DNA of 64,000 nt from Rhododendron vialii (GCF_030253575.1 NC_080561.1:33875564-33939563); one strand, 5' to 3'. Positions 11,700 through 24,694 are shown, counted from the first letter of the stretch. Notes: generated by a model from the sequence alone, not told the origin. Numbers and translations: made by a program.

Positions 11700-14600
11700 A
11701 TGCGCCTGTTCCTCAATCCAACCCCGATCAAATTCATTCGATCTCTATTCTCTTCTCCCCATCACAAATCCCCACTCCTCAGACCCATCCGCGCCGAATC
11801 ATCGCCATCGGCGGCGATCACAATGTCGACGATCACGAAGTCGACGTCCCTCGGAGCGGTCGCGGAGGAAGGCATCGCGAGGCGGTTCTGGATCAAGTTC
11901 AGGAAAGAGTCCACCCTCGCTCTCTACACTCCCTTCGTCGTCTGCTTGGCCTCGGGGGACCTCCGCCTCGACACCTTCCGCCAGTACGTCGCCCAGGACG
12001 TTCACTTTCTCAAGACCTTCGCCCAAGCGTCAGTAGTCTCTTCCCCCACCCTATCGGCTTTCTTTCAGTGCACTTTTATAACGTAGTTGTATCGTTTTGA
12101 AGTATGTTGCTCTTTCTGGTATTGTTTTGTAGCTGAGGAATAAATAAATGGAAAGTAAAGAAAAAGTGGAGAAACGAAACTGATCTTAGGGCTCGCTTGA
12201 TTCACGAGATTAACGATCCTACTCCTGTACTGTTGTCTATTTGTCCCAGGACTTATTTGTTCCAATCTCATGTTTGACTGCTGCGGGATGGATTACCTCC
12301 CAGAGGGAGAGAGAGGTCATTTTTATAATCTGAGGGTATTTTTTGTAATTTTTAATAATGTGAGTTTCCCAGGTGCTCTCCTTGATCTCGTTTAATCCCG
12401 CGGTCCCCTCCTGCCTTGGGATTATAAGTACCCCCATATAGGATAAAAATTAATCATAAAGGATAAAAATTAATCATAGGATTTTTAATCTCGAGTCTCG
12501 ACAGCCATTTTGGGAACCAGACATGGGATAACATGGAGGATTAGGTGCAGTTAGTCCTATCCAAGGCACCAAATCCGCCAATCAAATGAAGCCTTAGGTT
12601 ATTACTTAGGTGCAGTTACTTGTTTGATTCGCAGTTACTCTTTTTGGTTTGTTTGGTAGTTGAGGAATGAATGGAAAATAAAGAGAAAGGGGAGGAACAA
12701 AACTGCTCTTGGGCTCGCTTGATTCACGAGATTAACAGTCCTAGTAGTGATAGTCCAACTCATGGACTATTTGTCCTAGGACCAATTTGTTCCAATCTCA
12801 TGTTTGACTGATGCGGGACTACCTCCAGCCTCCAGGAGAGAGGTCATTTTTATAATCTAAGGGTATTTTTTTGTAATTTTTAATACCATGTCGAAATGAG
12901 TTTCCCGCTTGCTCTCCTTAATCCTGTTTAGTCCAACTGTTCCCACGTGCCTTGGGATTATAAAGTACGCCCATATTGGATAAAATTAATCCTAGGATTA
13001 TTAATCTCGATAGTCATTTTAGGAACCGAAAATGGGATAACATAGGATTAGGCACCTAATTGCGCCTAATGCTCGAATCAAATGAGGCCTTAGGGCTTAG
13101 GTTATTACTTAGTCAATAGGATCTTAAGTTCGCTTGAGTATGTGACTTAGTTGAGTTCCGAGTTGATAGTTGAACTTATATCTTCATTTTTTTGACATAT
13201 GGACGTAGAAATGTATGTGAGACACCTAAACTAGCAGAGACATGGAAACACGAAACTGCCATCGCCATGACCACCGTGGTCACGAATTAAAATTTCAAAT
13301 TTTGCAGGACCACGCATTGAACATGTTAAAATCTACTTATAACTTTATTTATTGAGCTAAATATGAAAGTAGGGTTTAGGGTTTCGTATGGTGTCTACAT
13401 TACTCAAAAACAGTCCAAACATATTAGAACTAGTGGTTTTGAAATTGAAATTCCTATTTCGATATCCACCCAATCACCAAGCAAGCAATAGGAATTGAAA
13501 AATAATGATGAACACCGGATATGTGTGGAAAACCCTAGATGGGTAAAAAACCACGTGAAGGAATCAAGCACTAAAGAAAACATTGTACGGTTACAATCGA
13601 ACTTACTACACAATTGAGAATCCTCACAATTGACTCAAGACCGATAGCCGAATCCTCGTTCACCGTACCCAGTGCTTGACTGCCGCCGCCTCGAATCCTC
13701 AAGCCTTCCAATTACCCTTCCAGAAATCCACCTCAACCATAGAGATTTAATGTAACTTGTACCTCTTGGAGATTACTCGAGCGAGTATTGATCAATGGAT
13801 CTTTTAATAACTCCAAGATACAGAGAATATAATTTCCAAGTCGGTTTTCTTTTGGCTGCTCTCGTCGCCCTAGAAGTGGAGAAGATATGTCTATATACAA
13901 TATACGGATACCCAATTGATTAACCAATAAACCTGTTGTATTCCAATTTAGCTCCTTTAAAACCGTTTGATCTTAATTGCTGACGACGTCGCACCTTTGG
14001 TCATTTGATTCACTCACTCTCATTACATGAACCATGACTCCTTCCACTAATACACAGTCAAATCAAAGTAGATATCAACATGTTCAAGACAAAAATCAAA
14101 ATAAATAAAAACTAAACTAATACACAGATCTTGAAATCACTTTACAGATGAAAGTAGGGTTTAGGGTTTAGTAAGGTGTCTACATTACTCAAAAACAGTC
14201 AAAACATAGTAGATATCAACATATTCGAGACAAAATAAATAAAAACCAAACTAGTACACAATTCTTGATATTGGTGCTTATTGAAGCGTGATAGAGATGA
14301 AAACAGTACATCGGGAAAGCCTATCCAAAACATCCGTGAGTGGAGAGAGATCTATTGCCGATAGAGTCTCAAAAAAGCTTCTAGTTCCAACTTTCTTGAG
14401 CAATGGTGCGACCTTTCTCACAGCACCATTGGGGCTGTCTAAGAGAGGCTAGACCGAAATGTAAGGGGGACATACGACCCTAATTTGTAGGGATTTGGTA
14501 GGAAAAATGTAAGGTGGGCTTGCGGTTCAAGGCCAAGGCCCTGAATGAGCTTTTAAGGCCCAAAATGAGTTTTTAAGGCTTAAATATTTATGGGCTTTAA

Positions 14601-17600
14601 AAACTCATTATTAAACCGCAAGCTCACCTCATATTTGACCTACCGGCCTAAATACTCATAACCTTTTTGGGGCTTTATAACTCATATTGGTTCTTAAAAA
14701 TTCATTATGGGCTTTGGCCTTGAACAGCAAGTGCACCTCACATTTGATGATGCTGGATGAGATTGAAATTAGGCCTAGTATAATCAAACACAAGAGAGAG
14801 TGTCTGCTTTTGGGGCAATGAACAGTAGACTTGAAAAAAAAAATTGCAAGAAGGAGATGAAGGGTTAGAGAAGGATAGGTCTAGGCATCACACTTAGAAA
14901 ATCCAAGGCATCACACCTAGGGGCTCTTTAGCATCACACCAAAGAAAAGATTGCATCACCCAATCTAATAGCTTGAAAGCTACTCAATTTTTCATTCATT
15001 CAATCACGATTTGCCATAAGGCTTACAGTCTTATTTATACCCATTTCAACTTGACTCTAGAACTTCCCAACATGAATAACCTTCAACTAACTTTAGACTC
15101 CCGAAGACACATTGAACATAGACTCTTTTACTCCATTAACGACATGGAAAAACTAAATGACTCTAAAGACTTTGACTAGAAATTAAATAGACTTGACTAG
15201 AACCCAAAAGACACTCCTAAGAATCCATCACATGTCTAGTCAAAATCCTTAGTACGACCCATGGGCAATCCTTACCCTCCAAGACCAAATAATGGTTAAA
15301 TTACTGGAATGCCTCTGGCCACCTTTTCTGGACTGCATCATTTGACCTACCGGCCTAAATACTCATAACCTTTTTGGGCCTTAAAAACTCATTCTGGGCT
15401 TTGGCCTTCAACCTTTTTGGGCCTTGAACCGCAAGCCAACCTCTCATTTGACCTACCGGTCTAAATACTCATAACCTTTTTAGGCTTTAAAATCTCATTA
15501 TGAGCTTTGGTCTTGAACCGCAAGCCCACCTTACATTTGTCCTACCAAATCCCTACAAATTAGGGTGTTCTCATATGTCTCCCTCACCTTGCGCCCTTGC
15601 CTCTCTCAGACAGCCCCAATGGCGTCCGGTTTCCTTCGGTCTGTGAGAAGGTCTCACCATTGCTCAAGAAAGTTGGAACAGAAGCTCTTCTCCGAGACTC
15701 TCTTGGCAATCGCTATCCACTCGCTTATGTTCTTGTAGGCTTTCCCGCTGTACTGTTTTCATCTCATCACACTTCAGTAAGTACTAATATCAAGATCTGC
15801 ATATTAGTTTGGTTTTTATTTATTTTGATTCTTGTCTCGAATATGTTGATATCTACTCAATTTTGACTGTTTTTGAGGAATGTAGGCACCTTACTAAACC
15901 TTAGATCTGTGTATTAGTTTTTTTTTTTTTGGGTCTCGAATATGTTAATATCTGCTTTGTTTTGACTATTTTTGAGAAATGTATACACCTTAATGAACCC
16001 TAAACCCTACTTTCATCTGTAAAGTGATTTCAAAACCACTCGTTCTACTATGTTTTGACTGTTTTTGAGTAATGTCGACACCTTACGTAACCCTACACCC
16101 TACTTTCATATGCAAAGTGATTTCAAAACCACTCGTTCTGCAAGCACAAACCTGCGATGTACAAATTCTCAGTTCATCAGGCTGTATGAGCCGATACACT
16201 GTAGACATGGCTGGTTTGAGTCGCTTGACATTTCACAACACTTTTTCCTTTGGTTTTTCTTTTCATGCTGATTTCTTCCCCATTTGCATCAAGTTTTTTT
16301 AAACAATCTAGATGTCAATTATTGTCATTTATGATTCTTTGACCAAAGAAACTTCAATTTGGAAGGGCTCTCAATTAGGGTTCAATTTGGCACATGAAGG
16401 CCAGGTTTGGGTTTGATTTTTGTGACAAAGCATCAAATTGGGTTCGATCAGAGTTTGATTTCATGTATCTAACATGTATGCATATATATAGATCTCGCAT
16501 TGACCAGTGAAGGTAAAACCATGTATTGCATATACAACTGCCGCAACTGTTACACTGGCTGATTACCTCTTTTTAAATCATAACATGAATAGAATGAACC
16601 AAAGGATGATATATTTTTTGTAGTCAATTGGTAAAAGATTCATAATTTATATTTGATATAAGAATAGTTGATAAAGTTATATAATGTCTCTTTGATATTT
16701 CATATCTGCATCTGCATGGACATAAAATTTTTAATGAGTCATTGGACAATATTACTGAACTTTTTCCATTTTTATTTGGGATTTTCTTAGGTATGAGTTG
16801 GCGGAGGAGTGTGCAGATGACGATGATGCAAAGGCTGCAATCAGTCAGTTGAGGAAGGCTGTCCTAGAGGAGCTAAAAATGCATGATTCTTTTGTCCAAG
16901 TAAGACATTAAACAATGTTTGGCACAAATAATGTTTCGTTACAAATGTGTTGGAAATTTCGATAAGATCACGACTACTCACAGATTGTTTCTTACTCCTC
17001 CCAAACCTCTTGATATGGGGTATTAACATCTTCTCGCTCTTTGATCCCTTGATGCATTTTTTCCGTGAAATGTTGGTCTTTTTTTTCCTTTTTTCTTCCT
17101 GTTTTACCTCCGAATTTATATTTGTTTAGTAAAGTACCATTAACAATAAGGCAATATACGTCCATTTCCTTGTTTAAATTGTGACTCATGGAATCTCGAA
17201 TATTCGTTGTGTAGGAATGGGGTTCTGACATGGTCAAAGATTGCAGACTCAATTCAGCTACAGTTAAGTACACCGATTTCTTGTTAGCAACAGCTTCAGG
17301 GAAGGTTGAAGGAGTAAAAGGTCCAGGGAAACTTGCGACTCCTTTTGAAAAAACAAAACTTGCAGCTTATACTTTAGGTGCCATGACACCTTGCATGAAG
17401 CTTTATGCCTTTATAGGGAGTGAGCTCCAGGCACTTCTTGATTCCAACGAGAGTAGTAGACACCTCTACCAGAAATGGGTCGATAATTATGCGTGTGAAA
17501 GTTTTCAGGTTTGTACCATTATTAAGCGCACTGCGATGTTTCAGTTCTTTTTATTATACAATTCGCATACTGATTAAAGTTTCTGAGGGATTACTGTCCA

Positions 17601-19850
17601 CTTTACTGGTAAGTTAAGGCATCAGCACTGCAAACAGAGGACTTGTTGGACAAATTAAGTGTTTCTTTGACCGGAGAGGAGCTGGACATCATTGAGAAGC
17701 TTTATCATCAAGCCATGAAACTGGAAATTGAATTCTTCTGTGCTCAGCCACTTAATCAACAAACAGTCGTTCCTCTGTTGACGGAACACAAGCCTGCAGA
17801 TAATCTTTGTTTGATATTTTCTGATTTTGATTTGACGTGCACCGTTGTTGATTCATCTGCCATATTGGCGGAGATTGCAATAGTAACGGCACCAAAATCT
17901 GATCAGATTCAAGCTGAAAATCAGATTGTTCGGATGCCATCAGCTGACTTGAGAAACACATGGGGAGTTCTTTCTAGGCAGTATACAGAAGAGCATGAGC
18001 AATGCATTGAGAGAATTTTGCTCCCTGACAAAGGTACGGACGGAACTTTTGAGGCGTTCTTGTATGACATTTCAACTTTCGGAAAGTGTACAAAAAACTG
18101 TGTGACGTTTCTTTTGCGTTTTTTAATAGTGCTCAGGATTTGATGATCTTAATTCTGTCTTTGCAGCTGAGAGATTCAACTATGAAGGTCTGCATAAAGC
18201 ACTTGAGCAACTTTCAGTTTTTGAAAAGGGGGCAAATTCTAGAGTGATTGAATCTGGAGTACTTAAGGGTCTAAATCTTGAAGACATAAAACGGGCAGGG
18301 GAACGTTTAATTCTCCAAGACGGTTGTACAGATTTCTTCCAAAGCATCATAAAGAATGCAAATTTGAATTCAAATATCCATGTACTTTCCTATTGTTGGT
18401 GTAGTGATCTCATTAGATCAGCTTTTTCATCAGGTATGTTCCCCATTGATTTAACTGTACGATATGAGCATAAAAGTCCTGCATTTAGCTTTTACATTGT
18501 ATGTCAAATTTACTTTCTTAGACCGGCTTTCACTTGGGGATGCTGAAATCTGTTGTTTTTGCATTCAGTGGAATGTGCTGACATTTTTCACTTTACTGGT
18601 ACTTGGTGTTTTTTTGAGTCAGACTTTACTGGTACTGATACTGTCAATTAAGTTGAATGTTGTAAATCCATTCTCTTCTTCAGGCACACTTCTTTAACCC
18701 AATTAGTTTTAGGGTGTCTTGCCATTCTGTCAGAGGCTCCTCTTAAAATTAGCATCATCTAGGGCTGTTCAACAATCCTTTCTTCCGAGTTCTGACTAAT
18801 CAGACGGAGCCAAATTGACTCTTCCAGACACGGTCCGCTCCGAACCACACTGATTTGCCTAGAAGCAGTTGGTTCCATGAAAAGAGCATTCTGTTGAGTA
18901 TTAAGGAGCTTTGGTCCATTGGTTGGTTTGGTCAAAGACACCCGCAGCAATTCCGATTCCCCTCCTCGAAACCTCCCCTCTGTTCTCCACTTCTCCTTTG
19001 CTAGAAACCCCTCTCCCTTGTTTTGTTTTAGGTTATATCTCAACAAATGCCCCTCATCTAAAGCCCGTTCCTTTTCAAGGTTTTCTTTATCGGTTTTGCT
19101 AACCTCTGCCCACTCGGTGGAGGATAATAAGCACATAATTCCAAACAAGTTCGGATATCAATGCATATCTTACAGATATTAATATACTTTCACAAATATC
19201 AATACACTTTTCTCTTATATAAATGCACTTTTTATCTATTATCCTACACTATTTGGGCGGAGGTTAGAATAATCCTTTCTTTATTAGTACTTATAGATGA
19301 AAGAGCTTGTTAATTTCGCAATGTTGGGATGTAGTTACTGAACTTTGGATGGGGTAATTTTCCTCTTTCCTATGTGGTATTTTTGTGAAATTGCTTGTTA
19401 AGATGATCAGTTCTCTTTGTTTCCTCTTCTTGGACAGGGGGTTTGAATGTTCTGAATGTACATGCAAATGAATTTGTCTATGACAATTCTGTATCTACTG
19501 GTGAAATTGTTAAAAAGGTTGAATCGCCCATTGACAAGGTTCAGGCTTTTCGAGATATTCTTACGAATCACAGAAGTGAAAAAAAGGACTTCACTGTTTA
19601 TATTGGGGACTCAGTGGGTGACTTACTTTGTCTACTTGAAGCAGATGTTGGAATTGTGCTTGGATCGAGTTCAAGTTTGAGGAGAGTGGGGAGTCATTTT
19701 GGTGTTTCTTTTATTCCATTGTTCCCTGGCTTGGTTAAGAAGCAGAAAGAATGTGTTGAAGGAAGCTCTTCTAGTTGGAAGGGGCTATCTGGCATTCTTT
19801 ACACAGTCTCTAGCTGGGCTGAAATACATGCTTTCATTTTGGGTTCGTAG
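11700..19850 (+). CDS. TH2: Bifunctional TH2 protein (TenA-like thiaminase II plus HAD phosphatase), mitochondrial
   Basis: Thiamine salvage enzyme fusing a TenA-type aminohydrolase to a HAD phosphatase that acts on thiamine monophosphate. Inferred exons: 11700-12028, 16791-16899, 17215-17508, 17619-18033, 18167-18433, 19438-19850. All borders are GT/AG and phases agree, giving 608 aa, close to Arabidopsis At5g32470. Residues 1-41 are Arg/Ser-rich and look like a mitochondrial presequence. A second in-frame ATG (11823, Met42) could give a cytosolic form (inference). TenA region: about residues 50-260, with TFRQYVAQDVHFLKTFAQA, YTDFLLATASGKVEG, AYTLGAMTPCMKLY (catalytic-type Cys) and WVDNYACESFQ. 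HAD motif I is FSDFDLTCTVVDSSA and motif IV is YIGDSVGDLLCLLEAD. The codon at 11697 is TTG, so the true start is the ATG at 11700. No defects seen. Confidence 0.96.
12120..13130. repeat. Tandem duplication of about 525 bp, each unit holding a TTA-flanked MITE
   Basis: Unit 1 starts near 12116 (TGTAGCTGAGGAATAAA) and unit 2 near 12650 (TGGTAGTTGAGGAATGAA). MITE A is 12189-12593 with ends GGGCTCGCTTGATTC and inverted GGCTTCATTTGATT, flanked by TTA at 12186-12188 and 12594-12596. MITE B is 12711-13089 with TTA on the right. Because sequence outside the MITE is also duplicated, the insertion came first and the whole segment was then duplicated. Confidence 0.75.
14090..16130. repeat. Long inverted repeat with a captured exon-like segment, in TH2 intron 1
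   Basis: Left arm about 14090-14725 and right arm about 15335-16130 are inverted copies. Paired blocks: GTAGGGTTTAGGGTTTAGTAAGG (14155) with AACCCTAAACCCTAC (about 15998); TTGAGCAATGGTGCGACC (14395) with GGTCTCACCATTGCTCAA (15649); TAGGGATTTGGTAGGA (14488) with TCCTACCAAATCCCTA (about 15540); ACCGGCCTAAATACTC on both sides. The right arm reads as a possible exon, from ATGGCGTCCGG (15618) to a CAGTAAGT donor-like site (about 15776), and the left arm carries a more damaged copy. The spacer (about 14730-15330) is different sequence. Confidence 0.7.
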
Positions 19851-22180
19851 AAACACTTTTTGTGCCCACGCACTCATCGTATGTATGATAGAACACACAT
19901 ATACAGGTTGGTGGCTAGTTTTATTACGGGCCATGGATCAGTTGCTTTCCTCCATTTATGTAATTCTACAGGGTCTTCTATGCAGAGACGTAAACAGGCT
20001 TCTTTTGGCTGGTTGTGCTAAGCGGGGTACTTACTATTTCTCGGTGTTCTCTTTCTTTTTCCATCGGCTATGATATTTCCTCTTTGTAGGTTGTATTGAC
20101 CTTTTTGTTGAAAATGTTTTGTCAGGTATTGAACGTTTTATGCGGCAATCATATCCCGAAATGGAGGGCTATCGACACTGTCCTACTATATGTCAAAATT
20201 AAGTGGTACTCTTGTGCTTTCACAGGTTATTGCTGTTCGGAATTTTGTAGAATGGCAATTTAGAGGAAACATGCTATATGTGGATGTTGTGGCACTGGTT
20301 CTTATGGAGATAAGTTCTTGCAGGCCATTTCTTGATCTTTCAACTCTCCATAAGTGAATTAGTAGTATGGCCTAATCTTTGATGTCATACTGCTTTTATA
20401 ATCCGATATCAGTCATTTTTTTTGATGATTATTTCGGATGCGAGCAGAGTAAACTTTTCTTCTATGTTTTTTTACTGGCACGGTCAAGAATGACTAGTAA
20501 CTTTACCCATCTTGTATGGAGAAACGGCGATTGTCTATGCACGTGTCTGACCAAGATACAGTGATTGCCAATAATACTTGCCAGTTAGGAAAAAAGGCCA
20601 TGACTCCACTAATGGTATGCTTTGGGGTTCAAAACTGGGGGCACAACATTATAATCGTTGGCACATGTACTGGGGGAATACTCTGGGTGAATACTTCACT
20701 TTTATTCTTTGGTGGCATTTTTTCTTATCTGGCCTGTGTGACTGGTTCACTTTTCCTTATGCTAAGAAATGGATTGTTGTTTTCAGTCTCTTTCTTCCTA
20801 CGTTGTTCATTGAATTTCCCTGTATTTTCATGCTGTTATGCATTCATAGATAGAGTACACCAATCTCCTGGAATTCAGACACAACACAAACATAGCATTT
20901 TACCTGTCTACTTCTAAAAATTTCCCCTTAAGCCCCACAACTTGATGGGCATTTCTTCTAGAAAAAAAGTATTTTCATCACTCCTGATCATTGGGTTTTA
21001 CCTGCCCCTACATAGCCTTGGCAAGTTTTTTTTTTTTTTTTTGATTGACGAATGTTGGGTGTTGTTAGAATAGTTAAAGATTAGCTCCTTGGAGGAGGAG
21101 TTTTAACTCTTGACCTTATTTCTCCTAGTGTCTAAATGCACTCCATGATGTCATTGGGCGAAAGGCCTCTTTTCTGGTGGCCTAGGCAAGATTTCTTGGT
21201 TGTTGGCACTTGTTGCTATGGGGTTGAACCGTTGAACTATGACTACTAGTAGTCTAGTGTCTACTCACTGGGTTTCTTTAGCGAAGGAAGGTAATAGTTT
21301 TGTTATTGGAATGTTGTAGGTAATTCCGTTTTAGGTTTATTTTGTCAACATCAAGATTACACTAGCAAGCTAGTTGGAGTAGGTATTTTTGTTACACGAC
21401 AACATGCGAATACAGATTTGTCACAAATTACCAGTTTGCACGTGGCACGTAGACTATTAGTAAATGCTGTGTGCCGTTCACACAAAAACAAGCCTGTACT
21501 AAAAATTCAAATATTTCCAAATTACAACACGAATGGGAACTGCACTTGAGCGGCTTGAGGGATTCGTTTTGCTCTGGATTACTCATCATCAGTAGGAGAA
21601 CGAAAAGAACACGCCAACGTTTAGATAGTTGCAATAACATGTGATGCACGTATGTAAAGCAAAATGAGTACCACTGGCTTAAAAACCTTTTCATTGTGCC
21701 AAATTATGTCTTCTTTATTGTGAAGAAGATGATTGCATGAAAAGGTGAAGGTTTTTTCCCATCTTTACTTATCTGTGTCTGAATGGATGTCTGTTGCTCC
21801 AGTTCTTTTCTCTTTTATTTTGTGCGGCGGTTAGGGATGTCTGAGTCAGTTTACAAGCACCTCGACTATTCCCTTTCCCGATCGGGTCTGGCTTCAGTTC
21901 GGTCATGCTGTTACAGTGGTTATTAACTTATTACTTTATGTTTTGTTGTTTCTGGAAGACAATTGTCAACACCTCTAGTTCATGAGGGCTGGAGCGTGCT
22001 GTCCAATTCCAATGTGACTTTTCCGAGTTTATTTCAATTGGTCGAAATTGTTCACTCTAAGAACTCATTGAGAACATTGAGCATGTCAAAAATCTCCTAG
22101 TAACAACTTTAAATCTCTGGACCATCCTAGAATTGCCTCATCCCCCTTTCTTCAAGCGAAAAGTCTAACGATACAGAGGA
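19851..22180. other. TH2 3' flank and intergenic DNA, no gene seen
   Basis: The first few hundred bases are presumably the TH2 3' UTR. The rest is ordinary AT-rich DNA with a T-run near 21027. Open frames here have no recognisable family. Confidence 0.5.
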
Positions 22181-22189
22181 AATTGGCAC

Positions 22190-22475
22190 AGATCTACAGA
22201 TTTTTTGCGGGACTCTTTTTGGATTCCGCAAAGACCGCCCATTTTTCTTAAAACATTATTTTAGGGATCTTGGTACAAAATCATCTCAATTGGACATCGG
22301 TAAGGATTTTCTCAAAATTTGCATGGCAAAATTGATTGATTCGCCCTACGAATTTTGAAAAAGCCTTTAGCAATATCCAATTGAGACAATTTTTTTACAG
22401 AGATTCCTTGAAAAGATTAAGCGGTTTGGGCTATCTTTGCGGGACCTGAATTGGGCCCCGCAAAAAATGTGTGGA
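22190..22475. repeat. TIR element, ends around ATTTTTTGCGGG
   Basis: ACAGATTTTTTGCGGGACTC (22195) is matched in inverted orientation by GGGCCCCGCAAAAAATGTGTGG (to about 22474). An inner pair TCCGCAAAGACCGCCC / GGGCTATCTTTGCGGGA and an ATCTCAATTGGACATCG / CAATATCCAATTGAGA pair are also inverted, so the element is one extended hairpin of about 280 bp. No coding. Confidence 0.7.
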
Positions 22476-23230
22476 TAATCTATTCTCACTTTGTGTGAAT
22501 AGCATTGTTCTCCGTCGGGTGGAATTGTTGTCATGTCACGCTGATTTTCGGCGGATCATCGTGTAATTCACCTAATTTGCTGATCACTGTTCTGTTCTTT
22601 CCTTTAATTGTAGTTTATGGCAACTCTCAAAAGATTTGGCCAAGTGCGTATGAGAAAGTAAATGAGTACTCGTTTTCTATGAGGTCGTATGTTCGAATTT
22701 TATGAAGGCCAAATATTCCAAATCTTGGAGCCACTGGAGTGATTGCCTGATCATTAACTTCAAGACACTGAAATTAGTCGAGATGCGTGCAAACTGATTG
22801 ATTCGTACACCCGGTTATAGAAAAAAAGGATGTAGTTTGTGGTGGTGGTGGTTGGAAGAAGTCAAGCTTGAAACAGGAAGGAACAATCATATATAGCTAG
22901 ACAAATGGGATTGTGATACTGGAGGGATTATTGTATTGTCCCAATGGATAATACTATCATAATCTATCCATATTATAAAATGCAAGATTTGGTAATTCAA
23001 TGCTTTTTGAGATTAACCCAACTTGTCTTGTTTCTCCAGCCGCCGGCTCCACTGACTAATGAAACCTTTTCTAGTCACATGTACAAATGAAAGCATACTT
23101 CTGATATTGAGAAAAGAAGAAGAAAAAGAAAAAGCACCCTCCCTAGTCCCTCCACCTTTACCCTTTAATTTCTCATTTACTCTTCATTGTTTGCAGATTT
23201 TATGTTGTATTTGTTTATTATAGATTGTTA

Positions 23231-23507
23231 CTCCCTCCGTCCCCTTTTTAAAGTTCATTATTTTATTTGAGTTGTCTCTTAATAAGTGTCTATTTTGTAA
23301 AATTAGTGGGTAAAAGTTTATACATTTTCTATTTTGCCTCTAAAAATAGATTACATTTTGAAAAGTTAGTGAGTAAAAGTATAATGATACTCCATAGAGA
23401 GTAAATAAGAAAAGTAGAGGTAAAACTTGATGTGAAAGGTGTAGTGATGATGTTTTCTTAATAAGTTGGAGTTACGAAGCGGGACATTTAAAAATGGACG
23501 GAGGGAG
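23231..23507. mobile_element. Stowaway-type MITE (CTCCCTCCGTCC ends, TA target)
   Basis: Left end CTCCCTCCGTCCC (23231) and right end GGACGGAGGGAG (to 23507) are the well-known plant Stowaway/Tc1-mariner termini, flanked by TA on both sides. Length 277 bp, AT-rich, no coding capacity. A degenerate single end (CTCTCTCCGTTCAAAATGGATG) is also present near 47639. Confidence 0.92.
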
Positions 23508-23539
23508 TAATATCTATTCTAATATGAGAAATGTTAGGG

Positions 23540-23685
23540 ACAAAAAAAACTTACTCCGAAAGTATCCCGAAAAGAGCAGCTAGTGGTTGAGATTCACTTT
23601 GATGTGTGTGACACAATCATCAAAGTGATTATCAACCACTGATTGCTTTTTTCGAAATACTTTTTAGGTGTCTCCCATTTTTAAA
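23540..23685. repeat. MITE, family A
   Basis: Contains TTGAGATTCACTTTGATGTG and CATCAAAGTGATTATCAACC in inverted arrangement, with ends CTCCGAAAGTATCCCGAAAA and TTTTTCGAAATACTTTTTAGG. It shares this plan with copies at 5465-5595, 46625-46830 and 55179-55300. Confidence 0.7.
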
Positions 23686-24049
23686 GTCACTGTCACAAAA
23701 GTGATTTCCGTCATTGTTCTTATAAAAGGAAAAAGTTGGTAAAATTACTCACGCTCTCCCATCCCACTCTCTTCTTATCCCACGTTTCAATTTCAACATA
23801 CTTGCACACACGTCTGTGTGTGCCTAAACTGCTAGTAAAAATAAGAAGAGAAGAATATAAGTATATTCATCATAGCTAGTCCATTGACGAATACGTTTAT
23901 CTAGTCCATGAATCCCTTTGTTGTCTAGTGTGCTTATGATCTAGAATGACAGGTTTTTTTGAAGAAATTTTATTTTTATTGAAACAAAAACCCATTCTAG
24001 GAGTAAAGGGATTCAAGCAGAATGAGGGCTAATTTGGTTTCAAAAGTTA

Positions 24050-24305
24050 AACAGTAACTTCTTTTTTTTCTTTCCTTTATTCAATTTTTTGTTTTTTGTA
24101 TTTGTTAGTTTTGCGTCAATTTTTTGTTAGTCGTCTTATTGACTTATTTTTGTCTTTATTAAAAAAATTATAAGTTTCGATCAATTTTTTTTACTTTTTC
24201 GATTCTTTTCGTCGAGACGAATTAATAAATCACGAAAGTTTGACGCAAAACAAACAAATGCAAAAAAAGAAATTAAAATAAAGACAAAAAATTAAGTCAC
24301 TCTAC
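24050..24305. repeat. Foldback repeat, family B
   Basis: Inverted arms: TTTGTTAGTTTTGCGTCAAT (24103) pairs with GTTTGACGCAAAACAAACAAA (24239). TTTTTCGATTCTTTTCGTCGAGACGAAT (24196-24223) holds the family motif. Abuts the next element directly. Confidence 0.65.
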
Positions 24306-24694
24306 GGCTCCGTTTGTTTTGGCATAAAATATTTTCCAGTAAAATGTTTTACCTATTTTCCGGTGTTTAGTTGTGTAAAAAATGAGAAATATTTTTCCTT
24401 AATTGGATGAAAATGACTTACCCTTAAATCTTCCGAAAGTTATTTTCCGAAATGAACCCGCTACCTTCTACTGCAATTCTCACTGCTCAGTTTCCTCAAT
24501 CGTCAATCCTAACCCACGTTCAATTCCACTATTCTCAGATCTCTTTACCGTTTAAGTCCCCATTCTCTCTCTCTGTCTATACTATTCTGTTGATTTCTAA
24601 AAATATTTTTCAAGTGCCAACCAAATACTGAAAAATAAAAGTTCAAAATTTGTTTTCTGAAAAAAAAAAAAATTATATCGAAACAAATGGAGCC
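24306..24694. mobile_element. TIR MITE, ends GGCTCCGTTTGTTT
   Basis: Left GGCTCCGTTTGTTTTGG and right AAACAAATGGAGCC are inverted copies (one difference). A second inverted pair is TTTTCCGGTGTTTAGTTG against CCAACCAAATACTGAAAAA. 389 bp, non-coding. The end type is common among plant hAT/Harbinger-derived MITEs. Confidence 0.75.

Larger units (their letters stand above)
12029..16790. other. TH2 intron 1 (4.76 kb), repeat-filled
   Basis: An unusually long first intron, built largely of a tandem duplication with two MITEs (12120-13130) and a long inverted repeat (about 14090-16130). A stretch at 13150-14090 has CCGGATATGTGTGGAAAACCCTAG-like sequence similar in style to the one at 32850-32890, suggesting an old retroelement remnant. 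16130-16790 shows nothing clear. Confidence 0.6.

Noticed and set aside
14155..14180. TTTAGGGTTTAG telomere-like motif (also near 13372 and 15998)
   Set aside because: Only two units, and part of the inverted-repeat arms or old repeat DNA. Not an interstitial telomere array.
22505..22705. 66-codon plus-strand frame
   Set aside because: No recognisable family, ordinary AT-rich intergenic composition, adjacent to a foldback element.
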